NCBI RefSeq assembly: GCF_001999285.1
Contig: NZ_MLHN01000008.1
Span: 1-64,000, forward strand
Source: Rodentibacter genomosp. 1
Lineage (GTDB): Bacteria; Pseudomonadota; Gammaproteobacteria; Enterobacterales; Pasteurellaceae
Reading direction: 5' to 3'
DNA: 64,000 nt
In this document: positions 1-9,008 of the stretch, piece after piece
Position numbering within the stretch: position 1 is the first letter of the stretch
How the letters are laid out: every line of letters begins with the position of its first letter
Notes under the pieces: generated by a model
Seen by the model: the letters and a program-made list of their open reading frames with translations, nothing else
What the model was told of the DNA's origin: nothing
Database searches by the model: none
Program-made: the position numbers and the translations under genes

Positions 1-159
1 ATTTTAACTCAGTCTTATAAACAGCGATTTTAATCAATCTTAAAAACCTCATTGAAATCGACCGCACTTTAATCTCCAATAGACATTGAATATTCGGTGA
101 TTTCTTATCCCTTCACCTATGTTAGAATACGACACAATTTTTCCTGTGATTAAAATTTT
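1..159. other. Upstream region of arcB with an uptake-sequence core
   Basis: No gene is visible here. A reverse Haemophilus-type uptake core (ACCGCACTT) lies at about 61-69. The last 30 bases are AT-rich and may hold the arcB promoter, but no hexamer pair is good enough to name. Confidence 0.5.
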
Positions 160-1992
160 ATGAGACATTTAAAATCTCTTGCTCAACGCTATATTGACTG
201 GCTTATCCGTCTTGGACGGGTTAAATTTTCCTTACTTGGTGTTTTTTTATTAGCTGTTTTTGCTCTTTCTTTGCAAGTATTATTGAGTCTATTTATTATT
301 GGGGATATCTACTGGATTGATATTGCTCGTTCAATTATTTTTGGATTAATGTCAGCTCCTTTTGTCATTTATTTTTTTGCAGTATTGGTTGAACGCCTTG
401 AAACTTCCCGTAGTCAGCTTTCTCGTAGTGTTACTGAGCTTAAAAAAGAAGTTTCGGAACGTAAACAAACAGAGAATAAACTTTCTATTGCACTTGATAA
501 TTTGGAAGAAATTCATCGGGATAAAAGTAACTTAATGGCGACAATAAGCCATGAATTACGAACACCTTTAAATGGCATTATTGGGCTAAGTCGGATTCTC
601 TTGGACGGAGATTTAACGCCAGAACAACAAAGTTATCTCAAAACAATTAATGTGAGTGCTGTCAATTTAGGGCATATTTTTAGTGATATTATTGATTTAA
701 ATAAACTGGATACTAAACGATTAGAATTAAACCTGCAACCTACCAATCTCAATGATCTTTTGAATGATATTCAAAATTTCACTGTGTTAATGGCAGAACC
801 TAAAAATCTCAAATTTTCTTTAGAAATCTCATCAAATTTACCTGATTTACTTTATTTAGATAGTGCAAGATTAAGCCAAATTCTTTGGAATTTGATTGCT
901 AACGCGGTGAAATTTACAGAAAAAGGAGAAATTAGACTGCACGTTTCTGCTTCAGAAAATGATACATATCATTTTAGTGTTTCTGATACAGGGAGCGGTA
1001 TTGCTCAATCTGAATGGGATAACATTTTTAAAATGTATTATCAGGTGAAAGAAAATAAGAACCGTTCTTCAGGGAGTGGAATTGGACTTGCCATATCAAA
1101 AAACCTTGCATTATTAATGAAAGGGGATTTATGGGTTGAAAGCCAAATCGGAAAGGGTTCAACATTTTACCTGAATATACAGGCTAAGGAAGCGCATTCG
1201 GTAGATAGTCATACCTTTTCTCAACCATTGAATTTATCCGTTTTATTGGTTGAAGATATTGAGTTGAATGTTATCGTAGCGAAAAATGTGCTAGAAAAAT
1301 TAGGACATTATGTTGATGTTGCAATGAATGGGAAAGAGGCGATTCAATTATTTGAACGAAATTTCTATGACATTGTTTTGCTTGATATTAAGTTACCGGA
1401 TATGTCCGGTTTTGATATTGCGACACACTTACGCCAAAAATATGAAGAAGGGATTTATGATTTTCTCCCACCGCTTGTCGCATTTACAGCAAATGTAATG
1501 CAAGACGAAAAAGAGTATCAAGCGAGAGGAATGGATGGAGTACTGCGTAAACCGCTTGCACTGAATGAATTACAACAATGTTTTTATCATTTTTTTGGTG
1601 AGGACAATACAATTCATGCTTCTAGTGAGGATAAAAAAACAGAATTTCATCAATCATTAAATATGGAGTTAATTGGGTTATTAGGTAAAACACAAGTAGA
1701 GCAGAATTTAAGATTATTTAAACAGATGATGCCTATTTATCTACAAGAATTGAATAGGGCATTCACGACTTGTTTATCTGATTCTTCTATACAAAAAGAC
1801 TTTGTAGATATTGCACACAAAATTAAAGGCGCCGCAGGCTCTGTTGGCTTAGTCACATTACAGCAACTTGCGGAGAAAATGCAATGTAGTCAGGAAGCAA
1901 ACTGGAAAGATAAAATTGAAACTTGGCTCAATGAACTCAATACCCACTGGCGGACGAATGTAAAAGAGTTGGAAGATTATTTAAAGCTATAG
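160..1992 (+). CDS. arcB: Aerobic respiration control sensor kinase ArcB (short form)
   Basis: Hybrid histidine kinase that in the known Arc system senses the quinone redox state and phosphorylates ArcA through a His-Asp-His relay. Visible order: two membrane segments (about residues 22-48 and 55-77), a coiled-coil linker, the H-box ISHELRTP with His131, the ATPase domain with the G-boxes SDTGSGI and GSGIGLAI, a receiver with phospho-Asp409 (VLLDIKLPDMSG), and a C-terminal HPt domain with His553 (AHKIKGAAGS). At 610 residues it is much shorter than the 778-residue E. coli protein: only about 50 residues separate membrane segment 2 from the H-box, so there is no room for a PAS domain. This matches the compact Haemophilus form. 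A hairpin of two inverted uptake sequences follows the stop. Confidence 0.95.
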   Translation: MRHLKSLAQRYIDWLIRLGRVKFSLLGVFLLAVFALSLQVLLSLFIIGDIYWIDIARSIIFGLMSAPFVIYFFAVLVERLETSRSQLSRSVTELKKEVSERKQTENKLSIALDNLEEIHRDKSNLMATISHELRTPLNGIIGLSRILLDGDLTPEQQSYLKTINVSAVNLGHIFSDIIDLNKLDTKRLELNLQPTNLNDLLNDIQNFTVLMAEPKNLKFSLEISSNLPDLLYLDSARLSQILWNLIANAVKFTEKGEIRLHVSASENDTYHFSVSDTGSGIAQSEWDNIFKMYYQVKENKNRSSGSGIGLAISKNLALLMKGDLWVESQIGKGSTFYLNIQAKEAHSVDSHTFSQPLNLSVLLVEDIELNVIVAKNVLEKLGHYVDVAMNGKEAIQLFERNFYDIVLLDIKLPDMSGFDIATHLRQKYEEGIYDFLPPLVAFTANVMQDEKEYQARGMDGVLRKPLALNELQQCFYHFFGEDNTIHASSEDKKTEFHQSLNMELIGLLGKTQVEQNLRLFKQMMPIYLQELNRAFTTCLSDSSIQKDFVDIAHKIKGAAGSVGLVTLQQLAEKMQCSQEANWKDKIETWLNELNTHWRTNVKELEDYLKL

Positions 1993-1997
1993 AAAAC

Positions 1998-2025
1998 GAC
2001 CGCACTTTGAATGGAAAGTGCGGTC
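1998..2025. terminator. Inverted uptake-sequence pair, probable terminator
   Basis: GACCGCACTTT and AAAGTGCGGTC form a perfect 11-bp inverted repeat with a 6-base loop, 5 bases after the arcB stop and followed by AAAATTTAT. Head-to-head uptake sequences used as terminators are common in this family. Confidence 0.8.
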
Positions 2026-2094
2026 AAAATTTATCATATTTTGTCAGCCTTAAAATTTCGCTAAAATGCCCCGAAATAATGATAAGGATTGCTT

Positions 2095-3948
2095 ATGCTA
2101 AATCGCCAATGCCAAGTGCTTATTTCTGATATGTTACCTGATTCTTTACCGCCACAAGTGCTAATTGTAGGGGAGCAGGGCGTTCACTTTTCTAAAGTAA
2201 CAAATTTACTTGGGCAAGAATTTGAACATATTTTATTTGATGCCAGACATGGTATTCACTTAGAAGCTCTGGCTATTGCAGTCGGCACGCTAAAAATGGG
2301 GGGGACGTTCTGTTTAGTGCTTTCGGCGTGGGAAGATTTAGAAAAACGCCCTGATTTTGATAGCCTTCGTTGGAATAGTGGCACTTCTGTAATTAGAACG
2401 GCAAATTTTATTCATCATTTTAAACAATGTGTGGAACACCACCATTTTCCTATTTTGAGACAAGAAAGTGCGGTTAGTTTTCCGTCCGTTTTTCATTGTG
2501 AAGAAAAGGGCAAATCAGCCACGGTCGAACAGCAACAGATCCTTGAGCAAATCTTGCAACGGAAATGTGATCTGTATTTTCTTACGGCAAAACGCGGACG
2601 TGGAAAATCCGCCTTATTAGGGCTGCTTGTTAATCACATTGATACCCCGATTTATCTCACCGCGCCTAACAAAAATGCGGTCAATTCCTTGTATGATTTT
2701 GCAAAAGAAAGCGTTGAATTTATTGCACCGGATGAATTAAGCCAACGACTGCGACAAAATGCCGCATTTGCTGAAAATGCTTGGCTTTTGGTTGATGAGG
2801 CGGCGATGATTCCGTTGTCTTTGCTACAACAGTTTTCCCAATATTTTCGCCACATTGTTTTTAGTACAACTATTCATAGTTATGAGGGAACAGGGCGCGG
2901 CTTTGAATTAAAATTCAAACAAAAAATGCACCGTACTTTTCAACAATTTGAACTTTATCAACCTCTACGTTGGCAAAAAAATGATGTTCTTGAAGATTTC
3001 ATTGAAGATCTTCTATTGCTGGAGGTTGAAGATAAATTTGAGCAAATTGCGTATAACCCGCAGGAAGAGGTTCAGATTGATGAAATCGCACAATCTCAAC
3101 TTATCCGAGCACCTGAATTTTTTTATGGCTTGATGACCTTGGCACATTATCGCACTTCACCTATTGATTTACGCCGTTTGTTTGATGGTACAGGCCAACG
3201 TTTTTATTTGGCAAAATATCAACGACAGCTTATTGGTGCTATTTGGGCATTGGAAGAGGGTGGAATGGAAGATGAAACTCTGATTGAACAAATCCGACAA
3301 GGAACACGCCGTCCCAAAGGAAATCTTGTGCCACAATCTTTGTGTTTTCACGGCAATTTTCCCCAGGCTTGTAGTTTGAAATCTTTACGAATTTCCCGTA
3401 TTGCCGTACAACCTCATTGGCAACAAAAAGGGATCGGGCAAAGACTGATTAGCTCAATAGATAATGCCAAGGTTGATTTTCTTTCCGTGAGTTTTGGTTA
3501 TACGGAAGAATTAGCACATTTCTGGCAAAAGTGCGGTTTTATTTTGGTTCATTTAGGGGAGCATCAAGAAGCCAGTAGTGGTTGTTATTCAGCTATTGCT
3601 GTGAAAGGAATATCGGAAGAAGGTATAGCCTTTGTAAAAATTGCGCAGCGACAATTTCAACGTAATGTAGCGTTATCAACTCATCCTTTAGTTGAAACAA
3701 TGTTACAGGGGGAAATTGATTGGATGCTTAATGAAGAAGATTGGCAAAGTTTAAAAAACTTTGCCTATTTTAACCGCACTCTATTTTCTTCAATGCCCGC
3801 CATTCAGCGTTTGTTAAGGGCGCAAAATAAAATCAATTTTCCACAACTTTCAAGCTATTTAACGAAAAAACAATTACCCTTTGACAAGAAAAAAAGCGTA
3901 GAATGTTTTCGTTTAGAAATTAAACAATACTTAGAGGAACTTTTATGA
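2095..3948 (+). CDS. tmcA: tRNA(Met) cytidine acetyltransferase TmcA
   Basis: ATP-dependent enzyme that acetylates the wobble cytidine (ac4C34) of elongator tRNA-Met. The protein has an N-terminal DUF1726-type region, a helicase-like ATPase core with the Walker A motif AKRGRGKS and the Walker B-like LLVDEAAMIP, then a GNAT acetyltransferase domain (RISRIAVQPHWQQKGIGQRL) and a C-terminal RNA-binding part. ATG 2095 is chosen over TTG 2089 because AAGGA at 2084-2088 is correctly spaced for it. Length 617 residues fits the family. The stop overlaps the next start as ATGA, so the two genes are translationally coupled. Confidence 0.93.
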   Translation: MLNRQCQVLISDMLPDSLPPQVLIVGEQGVHFSKVTNLLGQEFEHILFDARHGIHLEALAIAVGTLKMGGTFCLVLSAWEDLEKRPDFDSLRWNSGTSVIRTANFIHHFKQCVEHHHFPILRQESAVSFPSVFHCEEKGKSATVEQQQILEQILQRKCDLYFLTAKRGRGKSALLGLLVNHIDTPIYLTAPNKNAVNSLYDFAKESVEFIAPDELSQRLRQNAAFAENAWLLVDEAAMIPLSLLQQFSQYFRHIVFSTTIHSYEGTGRGFELKFKQKMHRTFQQFELYQPLRWQKNDVLEDFIEDLLLLEVEDKFEQIAYNPQEEVQIDEIAQSQLIRAPEFFYGLMTLAHYRTSPIDLRRLFDGTGQRFYLAKYQRQLIGAIWALEEGGMEDETLIEQIRQGTRRPKGNLVPQSLCFHGNFPQACSLKSLRISRIAVQPHWQQKGIGQRLISSIDNAKVDFLSVSFGYTEELAHFWQKCGFILVHLGEHQEASSGCYSAIAVKGISEEGIAFVKIAQRQFQRNVALSTHPLVETMLQGEIDWMLNEEDWQSLKNFAYFNRTLFSSMPAIQRLLRAQNKINFPQLSSYLTKKQLPFDKKKSVECFRLEIKQYLEELL

Positions 3949-4124
3949 CAACAGAAAAAACAGAGAAACCAAAAGGCTGGTTTAAACGGACATTGGAAAA
4001 GTACGATCATTTTCTAAAAACCTACGATCTTGATTCCCCTAGCTGCTGTGGTGTCCCCAAAATGCGCGAAGATGAAAACGGAAATTTATGTAAAGAAGAC
4101 TCACTCTTTAAAAATAAAAAATAA
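3945..4124 (+). CDS. Small conserved protein downstream of tmcA (DUF5363-like)
   Basis: A 59-residue protein that overlaps the tmcA stop by ATGA. It has a charged N-terminus, an amphipathic WFKRTLEKYDHFLKTYDL stretch and three cysteines (CC at 34-35 and C49). The two-gene overlap and good codon use argue that it is translated. It resembles the short DUF5363 family of Pasteurellaceae, recalled rather than checked. Function is unknown; the Cys cluster could bind metal. Confidence 0.75.
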   Translation: MTTEKTEKPKGWFKRTLEKYDHFLKTYDLDSPSCCGVPKMREDENGNLCKEDSLFKNKK

Positions 4125-4214
4125 CCTGTTTTTTTATACAGATTCCAGCTTGAATCCCCTTTTTTAATTCAGTAAACTATGCGTCAATTTTTATCATAAA
4201 TTGACGCATTATTC

Positions 4215-7200
4215 ATGAAAACCTCTTTTTTCCAACTCGATATTCCTTCCACTCCGAATGACCATAAAATTTTAGGTAATGTCTTGCAAGGCGCTGATGC
4301 CCTTGCGATTAGCGAGATTGCCGAACAACACCAACATTTAACTGTCGTAGTCACACCCGATACCAGAAGTGCGGTTCGTTTATCCGGTATTTTATCAGAA
4401 TTAAGCGAGCAAGAAGTGAAACTATTTCCTGATTGGGAAACGCTACCTTATGATACTTTTTCACCTCATCAAGATATTATTTCTTCCCGTCTAAGCGCGC
4501 TTTTTCATCTCCAAAATGCAAAAAAAGGCATTTTTTTGTTGCCGATTGCGACCTTAATGCAGCGCCTTTGCCCGCCGCAGTATTTACAACATAATGTTTT
4601 ATTGATTAAAAAAGGTGATCGCATTGTTATTGATAAAATGCGTTTACAACTGGAATCAGCCGGTTATCGTGCCGTAGAGCAAGTGCTGGAGCATGGGGAA
4701 TATGCCGTGCGGGGGGCATTGCTTGATCTTTTTCCGATGGGAAGTGCGGTGCCTTTTCGATTAGATTTTTTTGATGATGAAATTGACTCTATCCGCACTT
4801 TTGATGTGGATACGCAACGTACGCTGGATGAAATTCAATCCATTAATCTTCTGCCGGCACAGGAATTTCCAACGGATGACAAAGGGATTGAATTTTTCCG
4901 CACACAATTTAGAGAAACCTTTGGCGAAATTCGTCGTGATCCTGAACATATTTATCAGCAAATCAGTAAAGGTACGTTAATTTCCGGTATTGAATATTGG
5001 CAGCCGTTGTTTTTTGCAGAAATGGCAACCTTATTTGACTATCTTCCCCCCCAAACCTTGTTTGTGGATATGGAGGCAAATCAAGCACAAGGGGAGCGTT
5101 TTTATCAAGATGCAAAACAGCGTTATGAACAACGCAAAGTGGATCCAATGCGTCCTTTATTGCCACCGGAACGTTTGTGGTTAAATATTGATGAAGTAAA
5201 TCGCCAATTGAAAGACTACCCGCGTATTACACTGAAAAATGAAAAAGTGCGGTCATCAGTGCGTCAGAAAAATTTACCTCTCACTTCATTGCCGACTATC
5301 ACGATTCAATCACAACAAAAAGAACCTCTCGGGCAACTTCGTCAATTTATTGAACATTTTAACGGCAATATATTGTTTTCCGTGGAAACGGAAGGACGTC
5401 GGGAAACCTTGCTAGATCTGCTTCAACCACTAAAAATTAAGCCGAAACAAATTCAATCTCTCTCTCAAGCAGGGCAAGAAAAATTCAGTTTGCTCGTCAG
5501 TGCTTTTGAGCAAGGCTTTATTATCGAGGAATCTGCCCCCTTAGCTATTATTGGTGAAGCGAATTTACTGGGCGAAAGGGTACAACAGCGTCAGCGTGAT
5601 AAGCGTAAAACCATTAATCCTGATACGCTTGTGCGGAATTTGGCTGAACTTAAAATCGGGCAACCGGTGGTACATTTGGATCATGGGGTCGGGCGTTATG
5701 GAGGTTTGGTAACCCTTGATGCCGGTGGAATTCAAGCAGAATATTTACTCCTGAATTATGCTAATGAATCTAAACTTTATGTGCCGGTAACTTCATTACA
5801 TTTGATTAGTCGATATGTGGGCGGTTCCGATGAAAGTGCGCCGTTACATAAATTGGGTAACGAGGCTTGGGCGAAATCACGTCAAAAAGCCGCAGAAAAA
5901 ATTCGTGATGTGGCGGCGGATCTATTGGATGTTTATGCACAACGTGAAGCGAAAAAAGGCTTTGCCTTTAAATATGATCGTGAAGAATTTCAACAATTTG
6001 CGGCAACCTTTCCTTTTGAAGAAACTCATGATCAAGAAATGGCGATTAATGCCGTGATTTCCGATATGTGTCAGCCAAAAGCGATGGATCGTTTAGTTTG
6101 TGGCGATGTAGGCTTTGGTAAAACAGAAGTAGCGATGCGAGCAGCATTTTTGGCGGTGATGAATCATAAACAAGTGGCGGTTTTAGTGCCTACGACATTG
6201 CTTGCCCAACAACATTATGAAAACTTTAAAGATCGTTTTGCCAATTTACCGGTGAATGTAGAAGTGCTATCGCGTTTTAAAACAGCGAAAGAACAAAAAC
6301 AAATTCTGCAAAATTTGGCAGAAGGTAAAGTGGATATTTTGATCGGCACCCATAAACTGATTCAATCAGATGTGAAATTTCACGATCTTGGTTTGCTGAT
6401 TATTGACGAAGAGCACCGTTTTGGCGTGGGGCAAAAAGAAAAAATTAAACAATTACGTGCCAATATCGATATTCTCACCCTCACGGCAACCCCGATCCCA
6501 CGCACCCTTAATATGGCAATGAATGGTATTCGTGATCTCTCCATTATTTCCACACCGCCGGCCCGCCGTTTAAGCATTAAAACCTTCGTGCGTCAAAAAG
6601 ATGATTTGGTCGTACGCGAAGCCATCTTGCGTGAAATTCTGCGTGGCGGACAGGTCTATTATTTACATAATGATGTGGCGAGTATTGAAAATACGGCAGA
6701 AAAATTGGCCGCACTTGTGCCGGAAGCTCGGGTGATTGTGGGACATGGACAAATGCGGGAGCGTGAACTAGAACGGGTGATGAGCGATTTTTATCACCAA
6801 CATTACAATGTTTTGGTTTGCTCTACCATTATTGAAACGGGCATTGATGTTCCAACTGCCAATACTATTATCATCGAACGGGCGGATCATTTTGGTCTGG
6901 CACAATTACACCAACTGCGTGGTCGGGTAGGGCGTTCTCATCATCAAGCCTATGCCTATTTGCTGACGCCACCACCGAAAATGATGACAAAAGATGCGCA
7001 ACGTCGCCTTGAAGCTTTGGAAAGTTTAGATAATCTTGGCGCGGGCTTTATTCTTGCCACTCATGATTTAGAAATTCGTGGTGCAGGGGAATTGTTGGGG
7101 AATGAACAAAGCGGACAAATTGAAACCATCGGTTTTTCCCTTTATATGGAATTGCTTGATGCGGCGGTGAAAGCCTTAAAAGAAGGACGTGAGCCGTCTT

Positions 7201-7655
7201 TAGAAGAATTAACCCGACAGCACGCTGAAATTGAACTGAGAGTTGCGGCATTATTACCGGATGAATATTTAGGCGATGTGAATATGCGTTTATCCTTCTA
7301 CAAACGTATTGCCGCCGCCGAGACAAAACAAGAATTAGATGAATTAAAAGTCGAATTGATCGACCGTTTTGGCTTGTTACCGGAAGCAACAAAAAATTTA
7401 CTGCAAATTGCCGAACTGCGTTTATTGATCGAGCCTTTAAAAGTACTTCGTATTGATGCCGGCACACAAGGGGGCTTTATTGAATTTTCACCGACAACAC
7501 AAGTCGCACCAGAAAAATTTATTCAGCTTATTCAAAAAGAACCGATTGTTTATCGTTTTGACGAACCATTAAAATTTAAGTTTATGAAGGATCTTTCTGA
7601 TAATAAAGTGCGGTTGGAATTTGTGGTAAATTTAATCAAGTTTTTAGTTGAGTAA
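4215..7655 (+). CDS. mfd: Transcription-repair coupling factor Mfd
   Basis: DNA translocase that removes stalled RNA polymerase at lesions and recruits UvrA. The protein has 1146 residues, the usual length. N-terminal UvrB-like modules are followed by the RNA-polymerase-interacting (CarD-like) domain near the GQPVVHLDHGVGRYGG motif. Next are the RecG-like helicase lobes, with Walker A GDVGFGKTEVA, DEEH box IIDEEHRFGVGQ, motif III TATPIPRT and motif VI QLRGRVGRS. The C-terminal TRCF domain comes last. It is a single intact gene preceded by an AT-rich 90-base gap. Confidence 0.97.
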   Translation: MKTSFFQLDIPSTPNDHKILGNVLQGADALAISEIAEQHQHLTVVVTPDTRSAVRLSGILSELSEQEVKLFPDWETLPYDTFSPHQDIISSRLSALFHLQNAKKGIFLLPIATLMQRLCPPQYLQHNVLLIKKGDRIVIDKMRLQLESAGYRAVEQVLEHGEYAVRGALLDLFPMGSAVPFRLDFFDDEIDSIRTFDVDTQRTLDEIQSINLLPAQEFPTDDKGIEFFRTQFRETFGEIRRDPEHIYQQISKGTLISGIEYWQPLFFAEMATLFDYLPPQTLFVDMEANQAQGERFYQDAKQRYEQRKVDPMRPLLPPERLWLNIDEVNRQLKDYPRITLKNEKVRSSVRQKNLPLTSLPTITIQSQQKEPLGQLRQFIEHFNGNILFSVETEGRRETLLDLLQPLKIKPKQIQSLSQAGQEKFSLLVSAFEQGFIIEESAPLAIIGEANLLGERVQQRQRDKRKTINPDTLVRNLAELKIGQPVVHLDHGVGRYGGLVTLDAGGIQAEYLLLNYANESKLYVPVTSLHLISRYVGGSDESAPLHKLGNEAWAKSRQKAAEKIRDVAADLLDVYAQREAKKGFAFKYDREEFQQFAATFPFEETHDQEMAINAVISDMCQPKAMDRLVCGDVGFGKTEVAMRAAFLAVMNHKQVAVLVPTTLLAQQHYENFKDRFANLPVNVEVLSRFKTAKEQKQILQNLAEGKVDILIGTHKLIQSDVKFHDLGLLIIDEEHRFGVGQKEKIKQLRANIDILTLTATPIPRTLNMAMNGIRDLSIISTPPARRLSIKTFVRQKDDLVVREAILREILRGGQVYYLHNDVASIENTAEKLAALVPEARVIVGHGQMRERELERVMSDFYHQHYNVLVCSTIIETGIDVPTANTIIIERADHFGLAQLHQLRGRVGRSHHQAYAYLLTPPPKMMTKDAQRRLEALESLDNLGAGFILATHDLEIRGAGELLGNEQSGQIETIGFSLYMELLDAAVKALKEGREPSLEELTRQHAEIELRVAALLPDEYLGDVNMRLSFYKRIAAAETKQELDELKVELIDRFGLLPEATKNLLQIAELRLLIEPLKVLRIDAGTQGGFIEFSPTTQVAPEKFIQLIQKEPIVYRFDEPLKFKFMKDLSDNKVRLEFVVNLIKFLVE

Positions 7656-7698
7656 GATTTTTTAACTGTTGTATTACATTTAAGAACTTAGCATTACA

Positions 7699-7734
7699 AA
7701 AATGACGCACTATTTTTATCGTGCGTCATTTTTT
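7699..7734 (+). terminator. Rho-independent terminator after mfd
   Basis: Inverted repeat AAAATGACGCAC / GTGCGTCATTTT with a 10-base loop and a run of T at 7729-7734. Confidence 0.85.
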
Positions 7735-7787
7735 ACTTCAGTTTTTCTTTTTGAATAAAAAGCACTATTTATAATTGAATTTATTTG

Positions 7788-7825
7788 TCAGGATGGATTT
7801 GCTGAATATATGGATTATTTTGCAA
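7788..7825 (-). promoter_or_regulatory. Tandem AraC half-sites upstream of araF
   Basis: On the minus strand two half-sites read TTGC-N7-TCCATA (7825-7809) and CAGC-N7-TCCTGA (7804-7788). Their starts are 21 bp apart, the spacing of E. coli araI1-araI2, and both fit TAGC-N7-TCCATA with few changes. They point away from araF and lie just upstream of a CRP site. The AraC family regulator encoded at 46321-47178 is the expected ligand. The operator role is inferred. Confidence 0.7.
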
Positions 7826-7836
7826 TAAATTCATAC

Positions 7837-7852
7837 TGTGATCCAGATCTCA
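7837..7852 (+). promoter_or_regulatory. CRP-cAMP site upstream of araF
   Basis: TGTGA-N6-TCTCA, one mismatch from the CRP core TGTGA-N6-TCACA. It sits 12 bp downstream of the AraC half-sites and 116 bp before the araF start. It fits catabolite control of an arabinose transporter operon. Confidence 0.7.
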
Positions 7853-7968
7853 GTTTAATCATTAATAAATAAAGTATTATGCAGTCATCGGACGGTAAGC
7901 TCGTTAAATAAGCTGTTTCGAAGGTGGTAACATTCATTTATTGGTGCATTTATATTGAGGATCTCGCG

Positions 7969-8970
7969 GTGAATAAACGAAATTTCTTAAAAACATTGAT
8001 AGCTGTTTCGGTATTGGTTACGACTGGCTCTATCTCTATTTCCGGCCAGGCTGCGGAGACTACTAAGTTAGGCTTTTTGGTTAAACAGCCGGAAGAACCT
8101 TGGTTCCAAACAGAATGGGCATTTGCGGATAAAGCCGCCAAAGATCTTGGTGATGTTCAAATTATAAAAATGGCAATTCCTGACGGCGAAAAAACATTGA
8201 ATGCTATAGATAATTTAGCAGCAAGCGGTGCAAAAGGTTTTGTTATTTGTACACCTGATCCTAAATTGGGACCGGCCATTATGGCAAAGGCGCGTTCTTA
8301 TGATCTGAAAGTAATTACTGTTGATGATCAATTTTTAAATGCCGCTGGGGAACCTATGAATAATGTGCCGATTATCATGATGGCTGCAACGGAAATTGGT
8401 GAACGTCAAGGTTTAGAATTGTATAAAGAAATGCAAAAACGTGGTTGGAATGTCAATGAGACAGCAGTATTAGCTATCACCGCAGACGAATTGGATACTG
8501 CACGTCGCCGTACGGATGGATCTATTTCCGCGTTAATCAAAGCAGGCTTCCCTGAAAAACAAATCTATAAATCACCAACCAAAAGTAATGATATTCCGGG
8601 AGCGCTAGATGCCGCTAATGCCATGTTAGTACAGCACCCCGAAGTGAAAAATTGGTTAATTGTCGGGATGAATGATAATACCGTGTTAGGGGGCATTCGG
8701 GCTACGGAAGGACAGGGCTTTAAAGCTGAAAATGTTGTCGGTATCGGTATCAATGGGACGGATGCCGTGAGTGAACTTTCAAAGCCTAAGATGACCGGTT
8801 TTATCGGATCATTACTGCCAAGCCCCGATGTACACGGCTATCGTAGCACGGAAATGCTTTATAAATGGGTTAAAGAAGGGGTTGAGCCGCCAAAATATAC
8901 ACCAATTGGTGATCCTGTATTATTGACCCGAGAAAACTTTAAATTGGAACTGGAGAAAAAAGGGCTTTAA
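7969..8970 (+). CDS. araF: L-arabinose ABC transporter, periplasmic binding protein AraF
   Basis: High-affinity arabinose receptor feeding the AraGH importer. The GTG at 7969 is chosen because GAGG at 7957-7960 is well placed and because it begins a normal signal peptide (NKRNFLKTLIAVSVLVTTG, cleavage probably after SGQAA). The mature part starts KLGFLVKQPEEPWFQTEW, nearly identical to E. coli AraF, and keeps the periplasmic sugar-binding fold motifs CTPDPKLG and VGMNDNTVLGG. Length 333 residues. It is the first gene of araFGH, under the AraC and CRP sites upstream. Confidence 0.95.
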   Translation: MNKRNFLKTLIAVSVLVTTGSISISGQAAETTKLGFLVKQPEEPWFQTEWAFADKAAKDLGDVQIIKMAIPDGEKTLNAIDNLAASGAKGFVICTPDPKLGPAIMAKARSYDLKVITVDDQFLNAAGEPMNNVPIIMMAATEIGERQGLELYKEMQKRGWNVNETAVLAITADELDTARRRTDGSISALIKAGFPEKQIYKSPTKSNDIPGALDAANAMLVQHPEVKNWLIVGMNDNTVLGGIRATEGQGFKAENVVGIGINGTDAVSELSKPKMTGFIGSLLPSPDVHGYRSTEMLYKWVKEGVEPPKYTPIGDPVLLTRENFKLELEKKGL

Positions 8971-9008
8971 TTGAATGTAATTAAAATATCAGTAAGGAGG
9001 AAATATTT

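Noticed and set aside
7048-7467. 139-residue minus-strand frame inside mfd
   Set aside because: Shadow of the mfd frame, no ribosome site, unlikely composition.
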